Shown here: piece by piece, positions 22,801-35,000 of the stretch
Position numbering within the stretch: the stretch's first letter is position 1
Layout of the letters: each line of letters begins with the position of its first letter
The notes under the pieces: model-generated
The model's input: only the letters and a program-made list of their open reading frames with translations
Told to the model about the DNA's origin: nothing
Databases searched by the model: none
Source: Liolophura sinensis
Taxonomy: Eukaryota; Mollusca; Polyplacophora; Chitonida; Chitonidae
DNA length: 64,000 bases
Reading direction: 5' to 3'
Assembly: GCF_032854445.1 (NCBI RefSeq)
Contig: NC_088304.1
Coordinates: 4,772,001 to 4,836,000, forward strand
Program-made: the position numbers and the translations under genes

Positions 22801-24957
22801 AAGGACCAGCGAATGAAAAGAATGGTGGAACAGTAATGACCGTTGGTTTGAAAATCACAGTGGTTATATCTTCCGTTTATGGAAATGACATACACGAGGC
22901 ATGTTGACATATTTTACGGACAATTATTTGCCTGAATCTGATGTTGACCGTTGGTGTGAAAATCACAGTCGTCTCAGCTAATTTTTAGCACTAGAAAATG
23001 TGCAATAGCGAGTATCCCGAATAATGATAATGCTGCTAGAAATATTCTAAATTCCCAATATTTAAGTCTTAGACATGACCGGATTCCTGTGAACCTTAAG
23101 TAGATACTGTAATATCCATTTCATGAATTAAAAACAAAGCAGAATAAATGATACTAATTTGAAGCACATTCTATCTTTTGTATTTTCTTTCTTTTCTGAT
23201 CCTCGATCGGAAATAGGATCCCTTTGAAGAATGTATATTTGGTTCTCTACTCCCTCGGATGTATTTATCCGTGCGGTGTATACAGGCGCTGAAGATTGAT
23301 GCCATTTCTGATCGCCATGAACTTTGAACTTTGTGAAACGTCTACTCTCATATTTATTCACGCTGATGTAAGTGTAAATTACAATTTTACTGGCAAATCA
23401 AATCATTGGTATTTCCTACCCAATTGTTTTGGTCAAACTCAGCTCAGATGTCCCGCTTAATGGACAAAATTGACTTATCTGGTAACAAAGCCAGTTCAGT
23501 CTGTGAGTCTGATTTGTAAATCTGTAAATACATGTTGATTTTGTAAATATATGTGTTCAATGCATTTTTGATATATTATCGACACACTATTATCCTTATA
23601 GCGTTTTATATGTATAATATAAGATATCGTAAACACTCATATCAAACAGTGTCTAACCGTGATTTTATTTATTTTATTGTAGTTAAAAATTTCTGTACAA
23701 AATTTAATGGTGGTGGCACAGATGTAATCTAAACGTAGGTGCCGTGCATTCCCTGGGAGAGGAATGGAAGTGTGACCAAAAATTGCAAGTCGTTGAAATC
23801 TCGTTTGTGAAGATTAGACATGCGTATACGAATCTTCAAACCTAAAGGGCGTTACGGGTCAAAAATCACAATCCCTTAAGAACTTATGTATTCTTGTATC
23901 GGGATATTGGGACGTGTAAAGCACCCAACAGCTGAATATGTGTAGGAGACAACTTGCATGTAGACATTCGCCACGAGTGCTTTAAAACAGTACAATACGC
24001 ATGTGTCGAGATATGACGTTACGACGACAGAGTGACGTCCCTTTATGATATGATGTCGTCACTTTACGGCACGGTAGGGCCAGCCTGGTAATTTTAACAT
24101 GGGGTGGTATATAGAACATAGAGAAGTAATTGAAAGGATTACACTGATCTGAATTGTGTTCAGGGGTTAAATAGCGTTCCCCCAATATTGCACAAAACAT
24201 GATGTTCTGTCGATACTTTGATCTAAACACGATCACTGCCATGTTAAAAGATAGACAAGCAGCCCTACTGTGCCGTAAAGTGGACGACGTCTTTTTGCAC
24301 GGAGACGTCATTCTGTTGTCGTAATGGCGTAACTCGAAAACTGCGTATTCAGTGATTGAAGTCATTAATCTCAAAATTGACTTACGTCAGTACTGTCCAC
24401 CAAATTACTCATTCCAGGCATTATGACCTGTGATGATAATGACACACAATGCAGTATATACAATAGTCCAGACGCTTGACCCGACTGACATGTAGGGTCA
24501 AATACACACCACCACCATTGCTTCAGAGGTAGCTTTCTGATTAGCTGTTGGCAAATCTCTCTTTAAATCATGACAGCCTCATTTTCACTGACAGTTCAGC
24601 AACTTATGGGCCAAGGCTTTGGGGAATCCCTCACTGACATATGGCCGTACAGCGTACATCTATCTGTAGTCTGTTATCGTTATCAGATTCACCTTCCCTG
24701 ACCTAACATCTGTCCTTAAAACTAAAATAATTCTGTGCAACTCTGTGAACTCTTACGCATAGATCCTGTCAAAGCAAAAAATGCTTCTGACAAGAGAAAT
24801 TCACAAGCGATCTCCTCTCCTTAGCAGTTCAAACTTTTGAATTCTGCGCCAATTCCCTGAGAACATTTCCGCCAATAAAACAGAGGCAATTTTAGCAATG
24901 GAGGTAGTCAGTATTGGACCCAGTGTTGTCAGATCAGGGAAGTTAATAAGGGTCCAG
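22801..24957. other. Intersegment spacer, copy 1
   Basis: No gene supported. The whole stretch is paralogous to 35000-37214. The open frames at 23128-23361 and 23982-24374 show no domain and are not preserved between copies. It ends at the junction with copy 2 (ataagggtccaggttgtgga). Confidence 0.6.
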
Positions 24958-25489
24958 GTTGTGGACTATACATGCAAATGTACCATACAGAGTTATGTCC
25001 CTTCACTAATCACAATACACTTCTAGACCCACACTTTGGTGTACCATGATTCCTTTTCTTTAAGGAACTATTTCTTAACGCATCTCTCATTATGAATGTC
25101 TGTTGCGTTAAGAAGCGTGGTATATATTACTCGTCTTACACTGTCCAAAAGCATAAACCTTTTTATTTAACAGGTTGTAAAATTTTCCAGAATGGTTTCT
25201 TTTTCACCACTATTGATTACTCCAGATATTTTAAAATCTGGATGCTGATGCTAAAGTTTTACTGACAGACCGGCTTCATGGAGGTTTCATGAATCTTAGC
25301 CATTCAAATCCGAATGACTAAAGTAATGGCTACTCCTTAACCACAGTGGGTTGTTCAAAGACAATAACAAGACTCACATCCGAAACTACACAAAACACAA
25401 CTCCTTAAAATAAATAAAGTAAAATAATTTGTAAGAGAGAAGTGGTCATCAGTTTCCTGTGATGCAGTGGAAGACAGTCGATACGATAG

Positions 25490-25690
25490 GCATGCCATTC
25501 AATTCAACTTTCGCAAGGGGATCAAGGGAAAGTCAGAGGTAAGAAGTTCCTCTCAGAAAGCGAGTAGGTTCCGTTCTCTGGCATGAGGTATAATATGTTC
25601 ATTAACCCTTTATTTATAATCTGCTGAGCTCAAAATCCATAAATTATAGCCTGGAAGTGTCTTAGCTGTCACGGTCAGTGGTGTTAACCT
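25490..25690 (-). pseudogene. TIR receptor fragment, copy 2
   Basis: Counterpart of 11830-12152, further reduced. It keeps the YDLWIL-like start and the EELLT segment with an internal stop, and joins unrelated sequence at about 25678 (cttagctgtcacggtcagtg). It has no coding capacity. Confidence 0.7.
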
Positions 25691-27149
25691 AAGAGCATAG
25701 TCGACAGCATTAAGAAACATACTTGAGAACACATTTTATTTTTACGATGGCGACCAGCATTGTGGTGGCAGGAAACCGGACAAAGTATTTTTTGTAATAT
25801 GTCATAGTTTCTTTGCCTCGTTCAATGCGTTATTTTCACAACGTAATTGTATCTTAAAAAATTGTCTTAGTTTTTGAGAGCTAGTATGAATCTCGGGCAC
25901 TCTGCTTTATGACTGGGTCTAATTCCGATAAACCCGGGGGTCGGGCTGTATATTCATCGTGTTGAATTAGATCGCCACGTTGGTTGGATGAGCAGTTGCA
26001 CTCAAAGCGCAACTGAGATATATATTTTGGTATTAACAGCTTATTCTAGCACGGTACACGATTTGACAACAGATTTCGCTGTCGCCTAAAACATACCTTG
26101 CGTCTTTCCAAGATCATTGAAATCTGTTGACTGCTTCTCTTTGCATGATTTTATCCTATTTTAGTACTTCTTAGTTCTTTGGTGGTATGTGTTGAACGTC
26201 GTTTAAGGAGTTGGCCTTGCAATTGTCGATCCAGATCGTCCGGTTTGGTTGACGGCTGATATCGGAATGGGGATACGCGTCTGGGACGGGACCGGTGCAT
26301 CGTGCCACTCTCTTGATAGAACGGGCCTTATGAATATGACCAATATTCCAGAGAAAACCTTGGAATAAACTATTATAATATATAAGATTTAAAATGCAAA
26401 AGACTGAACGCCTCGGCCGCAATATCAAAGCCATACTGTGGTGAGAACAAAACTGAACCAATGGAGAGTAAATGGTTTTCGAAGGGATCATGAGAACATC
26501 CAAAATAAAGCAAATATAGACGGACGTTTGTATAATCAGTTACCAAAAAAGAAAACGCAAAATGCAGTTAGAATTAGATAACCGTGTTATTATATAATAT
26601 AAAATCCAGAACATTTTACATAGTACTGAGTGAAACCAGTGATTATGATACAGGTCAATGACCTTTAAATAATAAAGAAACAGCATGTCTGGCAACGCTC
26701 TCAACCAAATGGAAAGTTGACAAGGTAACCATTTGCCAATAATCACACCGGCGTTACTTCTCAGTGTTTACAGTTCCATGCTGTAAGTCTTTGACAATGA
26801 ATAGCCTTTGTGGAGCATTTAGGGGAAATCCATGCAATCAATTAGAATATATTTGATGACCTATATGACATCTGATCGGAACCATTTCTCCATAATCTCT
26901 CTGGAAGGCACAGATATGGAAAAGAGTAGTTCAGATCATATGTGATCCAATACAAAATTATGAATGCATGTCTATGGGTGTAATTCACAGTATAAATATT
27001 ACACATAATAAAACATAATTTGGAAGAGAAATCACAAACATGACTTGTACATTTTCAGGTTGTTAGGAGTAAAATTATTTGTATAAAAATGTTTTTGCCC
27101 TCTCCAGGAGAACTTCGGACTTCATTTTTGGCATATATGGATTAATTTC
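25691..27149. other. Spacer with the unoccupied Polinton target
   Basis: Non-coding. At 25871-25890 it reads tttttgagagctagtatgaa, with a single agagc at 25877-25881. The same flanks surround the Polinton in copy 3. A short SINE-like piece lies at about 25738-25785. The minus frames at 26171-26503 and 26540-26746 show no domain. Confidence 0.7.
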
Positions 27150-28955
27150 TTATACACTCAGCCATTCTGAAAGCTTACGTTTAAAGGCGTCACGAGGGAA
27201 AACAGTATTATCCCAGTCGAAAAACTCAAACCGATTATGACACGGGAAGTTGTCTAAGACGACATTTCCCCAGCGGACCAACATAATATCAAGAGGAGAT
27301 AAGAAGCCTTCAGCCACCCTATGTAAAAGGCATTCGTACATGAAACAAAGCAATCTGTCGCCTGGTGCCTCTGGTGAAGCAATAATGACGACTTTCTTTG
27401 ATTTCACCAAGGCGTCAAGAGAGGAAGACAAATAAAAGTTGTCAGGGGTAAGAAGTTCCTCCCAGAAAGCGAGCAGTTCCCTGTCCTTAACATGAGCTAT
27501 AATATGTTCATTAACCCAGTATTTAGAATCTTCTGAGCTCAAAATCCATAAATCATAGCCTGGAAGTGCCATAGCTGGCTGCGTTTGAGGCAAATGTGCC
27601 CGCACAGGTAGGGTCAGGCAGACAATGAGATATGACCATAAGAGCAAGATCACACGGGGAGCGTACTTACTGTAGATATGCAAACACAAAAGACACAATC
27701 CTGGCATCAGGACCAGGAAAACACACTGCTGAACTCGAAGTACAACAGAGGCCTGTTTCTCAAACATATGTTCATCAGAGAGGACACTTTGATACATTTC
27801 CTTGTATGAAATGTCGAGTTGTGTTCGCTTAACTGGTATGAAATCATAGCCAGGGATTAACCAATTTATACCGTCTGGAAGACGTGGTTCCACAAGAATC
27901 GTCCACGGATGTTCAGATGTGGCGGTTTCAGACGTCTTGGAGCTAGCATTGTAGAAAGTTCGAGTTATGTAAAAAGTGTACAGACCAAATCTCTCCGGGG
28001 TCAGACAAAATCTGAGGTATAATTCTGTATATAACGGTCTGTCAAGTTCGCCGGGGTCTTCATCATACGTAGATCCAAAGAGAAGTGTATTTACAATGAT
28101 GTTTGCATCTGTTTTGAAATTTGTCTGTTCAGCGTAGCTTGTGGAGACGAGGGCGTTAAGTGCTGGCGAGCAGCCACTAGACGAATCCGGCAGGAGCACC
28201 GGGTCAATCTTACCGTTTATTTTGTAATGGGGACTTGGCATGTCATAGTGCGGAGTGTCCACTGATGAGTAGCGCATGGTAACACTCAGGACAGATCCTG
28301 GAGGAGCAAAAAGTCAAGTAAAAATGGGATCGGCTTTCCGTAGTACAAAATGACAGACGATTTTGTCAGTCAAAAGACATGCATAATGGCCGCAATCATC
28401 TTCTGTAATGTTTAATATCACCAGCTGAGAAATTAATTCGGTGATGTCACGTTTCTCTTCGATGTTGTGCCGTGACGATGTATTTACCCATGTATCCTTA
28501 CCATTCCGAAGCACATACCACTGAAGGTTGGGATTTTTGTCTGCTGAATGTAAGTCTATATGATATATACAGTCGAATGAAACATCCTCTCCTGCTGATC
28601 TGTAAAAGTACTGCACTGAAAATGGCAAACTGGTATTTCCTAATTCATCAGAGGATATGGCTCTTGTTATATTCCTATCACCTAAAAACACGTCATGGCT
28701 GGTTGTGAGATTGTAGGCGTATCCGCTCATCCAGTCTGTCACTATCTTACTAGTCAGAACACATTCCCAACCACACACGAGTAGCACAGTTGACAGTAAA
28801 CAGCTCACTATATAACTACGGTGAGGAATCCAGCCGTCTCTCCTCAGAAGACAACACAGTTTGAACCTGTCGAGGACACGCCCGCCATAGACCAGGGGAT
28901 AGAGGACTAGCGCGTCCAGGAGGCAGGGCCACAGCTGGGGAAGCCGACCTGGCAT
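27150..28955 (-). pseudogene. Class I Ig-TIR receptor with one nonsense codon, copy 2
   Basis: Full-length class I sequence, collinear with the intact 603-residue copies, but a TGA at 28314-28316 falls between the Ig-like domain and the second ectodomain region, where the other copies have CGA (Arg). A 6-bp in-frame deletion shortens the hydrophobic segment before the TIR domain near 27627. Both Ig cysteines (FDC and DCGHYAC), the TIR box 1 YDLWILSSED and box 3 FFDW are present. If translated, the N-terminal 213-residue product would be an Ig-like domain without a TIR domain. The downstream frame from 28277 lacks a signal. One nonsense change points to recent loss, or to an allele that is intact in other individuals. 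Confidence 0.85.
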
Positions 28956-31554
28956 CTTTCTCGACGTTGTTGTTGTAATGAATGCCGTATTGATACAACG
29001 CCCTCACCATACTCTGTCTCAGACGGGGCTGTTGTCAGGTCTCAGTGTTCTCATTTGCTGGGTGTCGCCCCTCAGGGCTCTCTGTAAGGCGGACTCCTCT
29101 GCATTATGATCATCGAGTTCTTCGAACGACTTTAAGCGCAGGTCTCCTCAAGTCCTACATATAAATAAAAGATCGAGTTGTGCCTGGGTAGTTAAAAATA
29201 GACCGAGGGGATTCCCCTGTCATGCACACCACGGCCTCACCGTGCCTGGGCATGTTTTGCAGGCCGCTCTGGGTGGCTTTGACACATTTGATTGGAGCAC
29301 ATTGGTTTACATCTGCCACCGTTTGGTTCCCTTGTTGTGTGCATTAGTTTGAAGTGTACAGGAGCGTGCTTTCCTTGATCTGGGATCACAGACAAGACCG
29401 CGTTTTGGTCTGTTGAGGCTGTGATGAGAATCGGCCGATGATTTACTATCTATATGTACTTGTTGTAGTAGGTAAATGATATTTCATCATCCATTGACCA
29501 AAAGCGTTAGATCGATTGGTACAATTTACAGCTGATACACTATCGCCTTCAGGGTGACGTTGTATAATGTGAAACTATTCTGTGTTAATACACAAAATCA
29601 CCTAGTATGGGATTAAATATAAGCGTCATGTCCGACATTCATATACATTTCGTAGTCCGTAAAGTCCCTTAAAGTCGATAATCGCAAGATTCATTTCCAA
29701 AACAACGTTTAACACTTGCTCCCAAAAACAAAGGTATGTAAGAAATTATACAAATAAGAAATAAAGCCGGTAACACACACGAGAGAAGCGGTCAACAGTT
29801 TTCAGTTTAATGTCATTCATAGCGGTATTTCACGGGTATTTTAATACTTGTTTGTTTAATATGTACTTATAACACATGTGAATAATACTGAGAAAGGAGG
29901 AGGCTATCAAGCTATACATATAGAATTTGACCCGCACAAAAGCTCTACTTCATGCACTATTAATAAGAACGATCATTTTAGTGCAACTGATTTCAGAAAA
30001 TTCGCCTGCTTTTAAACGTTACGAATTTTAATGAGTTAGTGGCTTTCGGAACGGTGTGTGTGTATTTGTGCGTGTGTGTGTGAGAGGGAAGGTGGCGGTG
30101 TTGCTAAGGGTATATCTGTGACTCATTCATAGCTGTATGTATCTAAATGTGCTTAACCCGGGTCTTGCAATGCCTTTTATCGTGCATTGCATGTAGGAAT
30201 CTGAAGCTGTACGTTGCAAGGCATATCTTACTTCTTGGGAAATATTCCAAAAGTCAAAATATATAATTGCCGTATATAGTAGTGCATAATATACCTCTAA
30301 ATCCTCACATTCTGACTCGTGATGATAATTTACACTTCGAAACAGATATTCGAATTGCATCCTTCAACACATTGGACATTACAGGTCAGTAATCACAATT
30401 AAAGCCAATTCCCAAAACTACGTTAAGACAAACCATCAAAGAACTAAGGAAGTATATAATGTACGAAAATACGACGGAAACATGCAAAGAGCAGTCAACG
30501 GCTTTCAGTTATGTTGGCAAGATACAAGATAAGTTCTAGTTAACTGAGTGAAATCAGTATTAAAATGGTGTACCATGCTGGGATATAAATTGTCGATAAC
30601 AAAATATGTATCTTAGCTGCGTTTTTATTGCAACTGTTTATATTTTCGATGTGGCGACCTAATTCCACATGATGAGTACACAGACTCTCGCCCCGGGTTA
30701 AGCGGAATTAAACACATTTATGAAGCAGAGCGTAAAACACAATTATAAATTATTATAATCAGTTACTACATGTATCATGAGGCGTTTAAATGGCCTTTTA
30801 AATTCAGTCATCAATTCAAAATTAGACTTCAGTCGTACAATCAGTTTTAGGAAGAGCAAACGCAGCATGAGGGAAATCCCCTTGTGCATGTTGTTCCGGG
30901 GACATGTTAGTGTGACAGCAGACAGTACAGAATATTAGACTTCACCGGGCACCACTATAGGGACTCATTCATTAAGCCATTGTAAAATCTTACATTCGAA
31001 GACGTCGCGTCGTAAAACGATAACAGAGAGGTTAAAATACTCGTGAACGACCTACTAGTAATGACTGACGTCTTCATTTTCCGTGCATGACGTCACACTT
31101 GGCAAATCTAGGTCGCACCGTCTGCTTGTTTTTTTTTTAACGATCTGAACAATACTTACTCGCAATACATTTCCGAGTCAATATTTTGATGTTTTATATG
31201 TTTGGGTATGAAATAAAAGTGAAAACTACCTACTCATGAAGCATTAGTCTATCAATTAAGAATTGATTAATATCAAAAATTAGTATCAATTTTTATCTTC
31301 AATATGTAGAGAAAATGTAATTTTTCAACTGCATGTAATTTATGCATATTGCAATGTGCGGCAACGACAAAGCGTACATGCCACAGTTTTCAAGCTTACT
31401 CCATGCTAGAAACATGTAAACAGCGTTCTGTTGTCCGCCATTCGTAATATATACCACCGCTGACTACATGAAATGAAAGCAATGGTCTAATTTACTTGTT
31501 GGACGCAGTCCGTGTATTTCGAGTAACCTAACATTATTCCGTTGTACTGACACG
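28956..31554. other. Class I 5' flank and spacer, copy 2
   Basis: No gene supported. The first 650 bp are the conserved class I 5' flank. The 48-bp array found in copies 1 and 3 is absent. A GT-rich tract lies at about 30055-30085. The minus frame 30127-30360 has no domain. Confidence 0.6.
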
Positions 31555-31900
31555 CATTCGCTTAGTCCCAGTCCAAGCGAATCAACATGACATCAAGGGG
31601 AGATAAGCAGTCCTCAATATCGAGCAGTGACACACATTCAAACTGATGACAAAGTGATCGCCTCCCTCTGACTCTGGTGAAATAATGACAATGGCTTTCT
31701 TGGCTTGGTGGAGAGAATCGAGAGACGAAGTCAAACTGTAGACATCTGGAGTTAACTGTTCCTCCCAGAACACTTGTAAATTCAGATGCCAGGCTTATGA
31801 TATAACGTGTTCACTGACCCAGTATTTAGCGCAGAACCCACAAATAATATTGAATGAGCGCTTTGACTGGAAGTAATTGAAAAATACGAGATCGGGATGG
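31555..31900 (-). pseudogene. Decayed TIR receptor relic, copy 2
   Basis: Minus-strand remnant of the TIR domain, with a short open piece at 31582-31773 (FWEEQLTPDVYSL, then AIVIISPES). The hydrophobic and ectodomain parts still seen in copies 1 and 3 are gone. Not coding. Confidence 0.7.
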
Positions 31901-32052
31901 GAATACTAATAGTGCAGACATGAATATCATATTGATGGAAGACAAGTCGCCTTAAATGAACGTTATACTGGGCAAAGAGAGTCGTCAGCCGGTTATTGTC
32001 AATATATAGAAAGGACTATAGCATAAAGAGTCCAACGAACATGCAACGAGAG
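31901..32052. other. Spacer, copy 2
   Basis: Short non-coding stretch homologous to copy 1 near 20000-20130. It leads into the SINE target site. Nothing else recognised. Confidence 0.4.
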
Positions 32053-32353
32053 AATAGAATCTGTTTTTTTTTTGTTTTTTTTTTTTTGATTGGTGTTTTA
32101 CGCCGTACTCAAGAATATTTCACTTATACGACGGCGGCCAGCATTATGGTGGGTGGAAACCGGGCAGAGCACGGGGGAAACTCACGACAATCCGCAGGTT
32201 GCTGGCAGACCTTCCCACTTACGGCCGGAGAGGAAGCCAGCATGAGCTGGACTTGAACTCGCAGCGACCGCATTGGTGAGAGGCTCATGGGTCATTACGC
32301 TGCGCTAGCGCGCTAACCGACTGAGCCACGGAGGCCCCTATAAATAGAATCTG
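32053..32353 (-). mobile_element. Full-length tRNA-headed SINE in copy 2
   Basis: Minus-strand SINE (32064-32342) closely matching the one at 2770, with A box TGGCTCAGTCGG, a B-box-like motif and a long T-rich stretch at plus 32063-32086 corresponding to its A-rich tail. The 11-bp repeat aatagaatctg flanks it (32053-32063 and 32343-32353). Copies 1 and 3 have the uninterrupted site near 20135 and 58555, so this insertion happened after the segment duplicated. Confidence 0.9.
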
Positions 32354-32852
32354 TTAATTTCTCGCCCAAGGCCAGGGTATAACCTGCATCTCGAATGTCC
32401 TATCAATTGAAAGACAAGAGTCATGCTCACGTAGTCAGATTAAATCATGTGTCAAGGACATGCATCAATACATTTCCTCGCCACGTATGCCCCAAAACCA
32501 TAGTCTAAGACTACACAGTGGAATGCGTTTGCTCTTCTTATAGTTATACATTGAATAGGTATACACTTCGTTACATGAGTACCGATTTTCCTGTACCAGG
32601 AAGAGAGGAATAACACTTCTTAGAATAGCCTGAACCACAGTATAGTTATATCTCTTGTTATGCATTCGACCCTTTATGTGTAAATTTGAAGAGGTCGGTC
32701 AAGGACACTCGTGGTCATGTCCACCTAGCGCTTATATCAAACAATTTGAGAAAAACTTTTCGAGTGTGAGCATTTAGTAATGTCTGACCAGGCTCAATGT
32801 GCAGTCAGCACCACAAAGCCTCGTTCATTTTAATCGGTCGACCATTCTTATA
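32354..32852. other. Spacer, copy 2
   Basis: Non-coding, homologous to 20146-20640. The minus frame 32465-32665 is also open in copy 1 but has no domain, and its C-terminal end differs, so I do not call it. Confidence 0.5.
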
Positions 32853-33095
32853 ACGGGCGAGGCAGCGAGGTAAAGAAAAGCGACGTAACGAGGTAACGAG
32901 GCAGCGAGGTGACGACGGAGCGAGGCGAGGCAGCAAGATTACCTCGCGTATGTGACTATGATAATCTCGCTACCTCGCCGTCTTGCATCTCTACCTCGCT
33001 GCCTCGCATCACTACCAAGCTACTTCGCTACCTCGTCACCTCGCTTCACTACCTCATTACCCCGCTGTTTCACCGTGTATTAGAGGTAGCGAGAT
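32853..33095. repeat. Imperfect palindrome of gcgaggta-type units, copy 2
   Basis: Counterpart of 20641-20860 with the same two complementary halves, slightly longer on the right (an added tctacctcgctgcctcgca unit). Unit number has changed between copies while the palindromic layout is kept. Confidence 0.8.
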
Positions 33096-33264
33096 GTTCT
33101 CTATCGGCTTCCATACATAACTAAGCACGTATTGGCATATGAACATCTGGAAGAATAGAACTTAAATATATGGATGAAATCTTTTCAACAGAAATTAGTG
33201 ATTTGTCCTGTAGGTTAGTCTAAGTATAATCAAGTCTTATATAGTCTTATCTCGAATCTACACC

Positions 33265-35000
33265 TTATCGATTAAACCATTGCGAAATCTTACGCCTGAA
33301 GCCTTCTCTTCGGAACACGGTTTTATTCCAGTCAAAAAACTCAAACTGATTATGACGCCGGAATTTGACCACACTGGCATTGCCCAAACGGACCAACATG
33401 ACATCAAGGGGAGATAAGCGGTCCTCAATCACGCGGAGTGACACACATTCAAACTGATGATAAAAGTAACCGTCTTCCGCTGACTCTGGTGAAATGATGA
33501 CAATGATTTTCTTGGTTTGATGGAGAGCGTCCAGAGACGAAGACAACCAGTAGACACCTGGGGGTTAGCAGTTCCTCCCAGAAAACTTGTAGGTTCAGAC
33601 CCCGGGTGTACGATATAACATGTTCCTTAACCCAGTATTTAGAGTCGTCTGAGCTGAGAACCCACAAATCACAGCCCACTGACGCCATAGTTGGGTGTAC
33701 CTGAGTCTTATTGACATGGACAGGGAGGAACATGGACATAATGTTAATCAGATACCGCCAGGATCAGACGGGGAGCATACTGACTGTAGATATATAAACC
33801 CACAAGACACAGACTAGGGATCAGGAGAAAAAACACACAATACTGCATCACCATGACAACATAGGCCGAGTTAACGCGGTCTTCGCTGTTAAAAACTGCT
33901 TTGTTTTTGTCCCGAAAATCCTTATCTCGAAAACACATTAGTTTTCTAGGTTCGGTGGAACGATATCCTGGAAGGAACCAGTTGAGGATTGCAGGTATCT
34001 TTGGAGTCACGAGAATGGTCCATGGGTGTTTGGCTGTCACCGTTTCACGTGCCTTCGTGCTGAAGTTGTAGTAAGTATGAGAAGAAAAGAAGCTATACAT
34101 GCCAAACCTTTCTGGGCTCAGACAGAAATGGAGATGAAGATTTGTATGATAAAGTCGGTCAAATTCATCTGTATCATGTGAATCATTGAGTTTTACTGGC
34201 AAAGTAATGTCCCATGTCCCCAGTAACTTATAAATATAATCATACCATATCATGTAGTTGATTGCGTTCAAAAACGGCGCACATCCGGATTATTCTCGTT
34301 GGTAAGCAGGATCAGTGTCGTCATTTACTTTATAATGATCTTCCGGTGTTGTATAACTTGGATTATCTGTGGAAGCAACTTTTAAAATGAGTCGTATTAT
34401 TCTACCAGGGGGCACAGTTAACCGAACACAGTTAACATTGACTGATGTTCCAGTAAAAAATGATATCGCGCGTCTAATGTAGGCATATATATCTTGAGTT
34501 CACAATCCAAAAGTGCACATTTATATATTCCAAAATCGTTTATGGATACACTCATCATTGTCAACAGCGCTAGTACAGAGTCGTCCATTACCATGGCTTC
34601 CGCGTGATGCCTATGTGATGGATTAACCAGTGAAAAATCTGGCGTCGTATCCGATGAAAACCATTTTACTACAAAGAGACTATCTCTTTGGAGCGGAAAT
34701 GACCACTCTATTATGGCATCATCACCAATGTAACTGAAAGAAGAAGAAAAATTTCACCTTTCTTTAGAGGAATTGTAGTAAATCGTATGATTCTTTTCTT
34801 TTAACTCAGCTCTGTGACTTCGGTTCAGGTCGTAATGATAACCGCTCATCCAGTCCGTCACCATCTTGCTGGTAAGAAAACAGTGAGCACTATACACGAG
34901 TAGCATAGCTGCCAGAAAACACCTCAGAATATAATAACGATCCGGAATCCAGCCGTATCTTCTGAGAAAACAACACAGTTTGAACATGTCAAGGACACAC
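33265..35000 (-). pseudogene. Class II Ig-TIR receptor, heavily broken, copy 2
   Basis: Paralogue of 21045-22800 with more breaks. The N-terminal piece is 34754-34987, ended by the same TGA as copy 1. Further breaks in the ectodomain include a stop near 34295. The remaining ectodomain and first hydrophobic segment are at 33744-34271, followed by a deletion near 33760. Two overlapping TIR pieces (33449-33739 and 33265-33546) are separated by a one-base shift near 33560. TIR box 1 reads CDLWVLSSDD and box 3 FFDW. It is certainly non-functional. Confidence 0.85.

Larger units (their letters stand above)
11277..24957. repeat. Receptor segment, tandem copy 1
   Basis: First of three diverged tandem copies. 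The left edge is marked by gttgtggactatacatgcaa at 11280, which recurs at 24958 and in near-identical form at 37215. Homologous landmarks follow in the same order in each copy: a TIR fragment, class I receptor, decayed receptor relic and class II receptor. Copy 1 is about 13.7 kb. Coordinates of the edges are approximate because the flanks drift. Confidence 0.8.

Noticed and set aside
23982-24374. Minus frame of 130 codons in copy 1
   Set aside because: Part of the frame is missing from copy 2, and there is no domain, signal or splice context.
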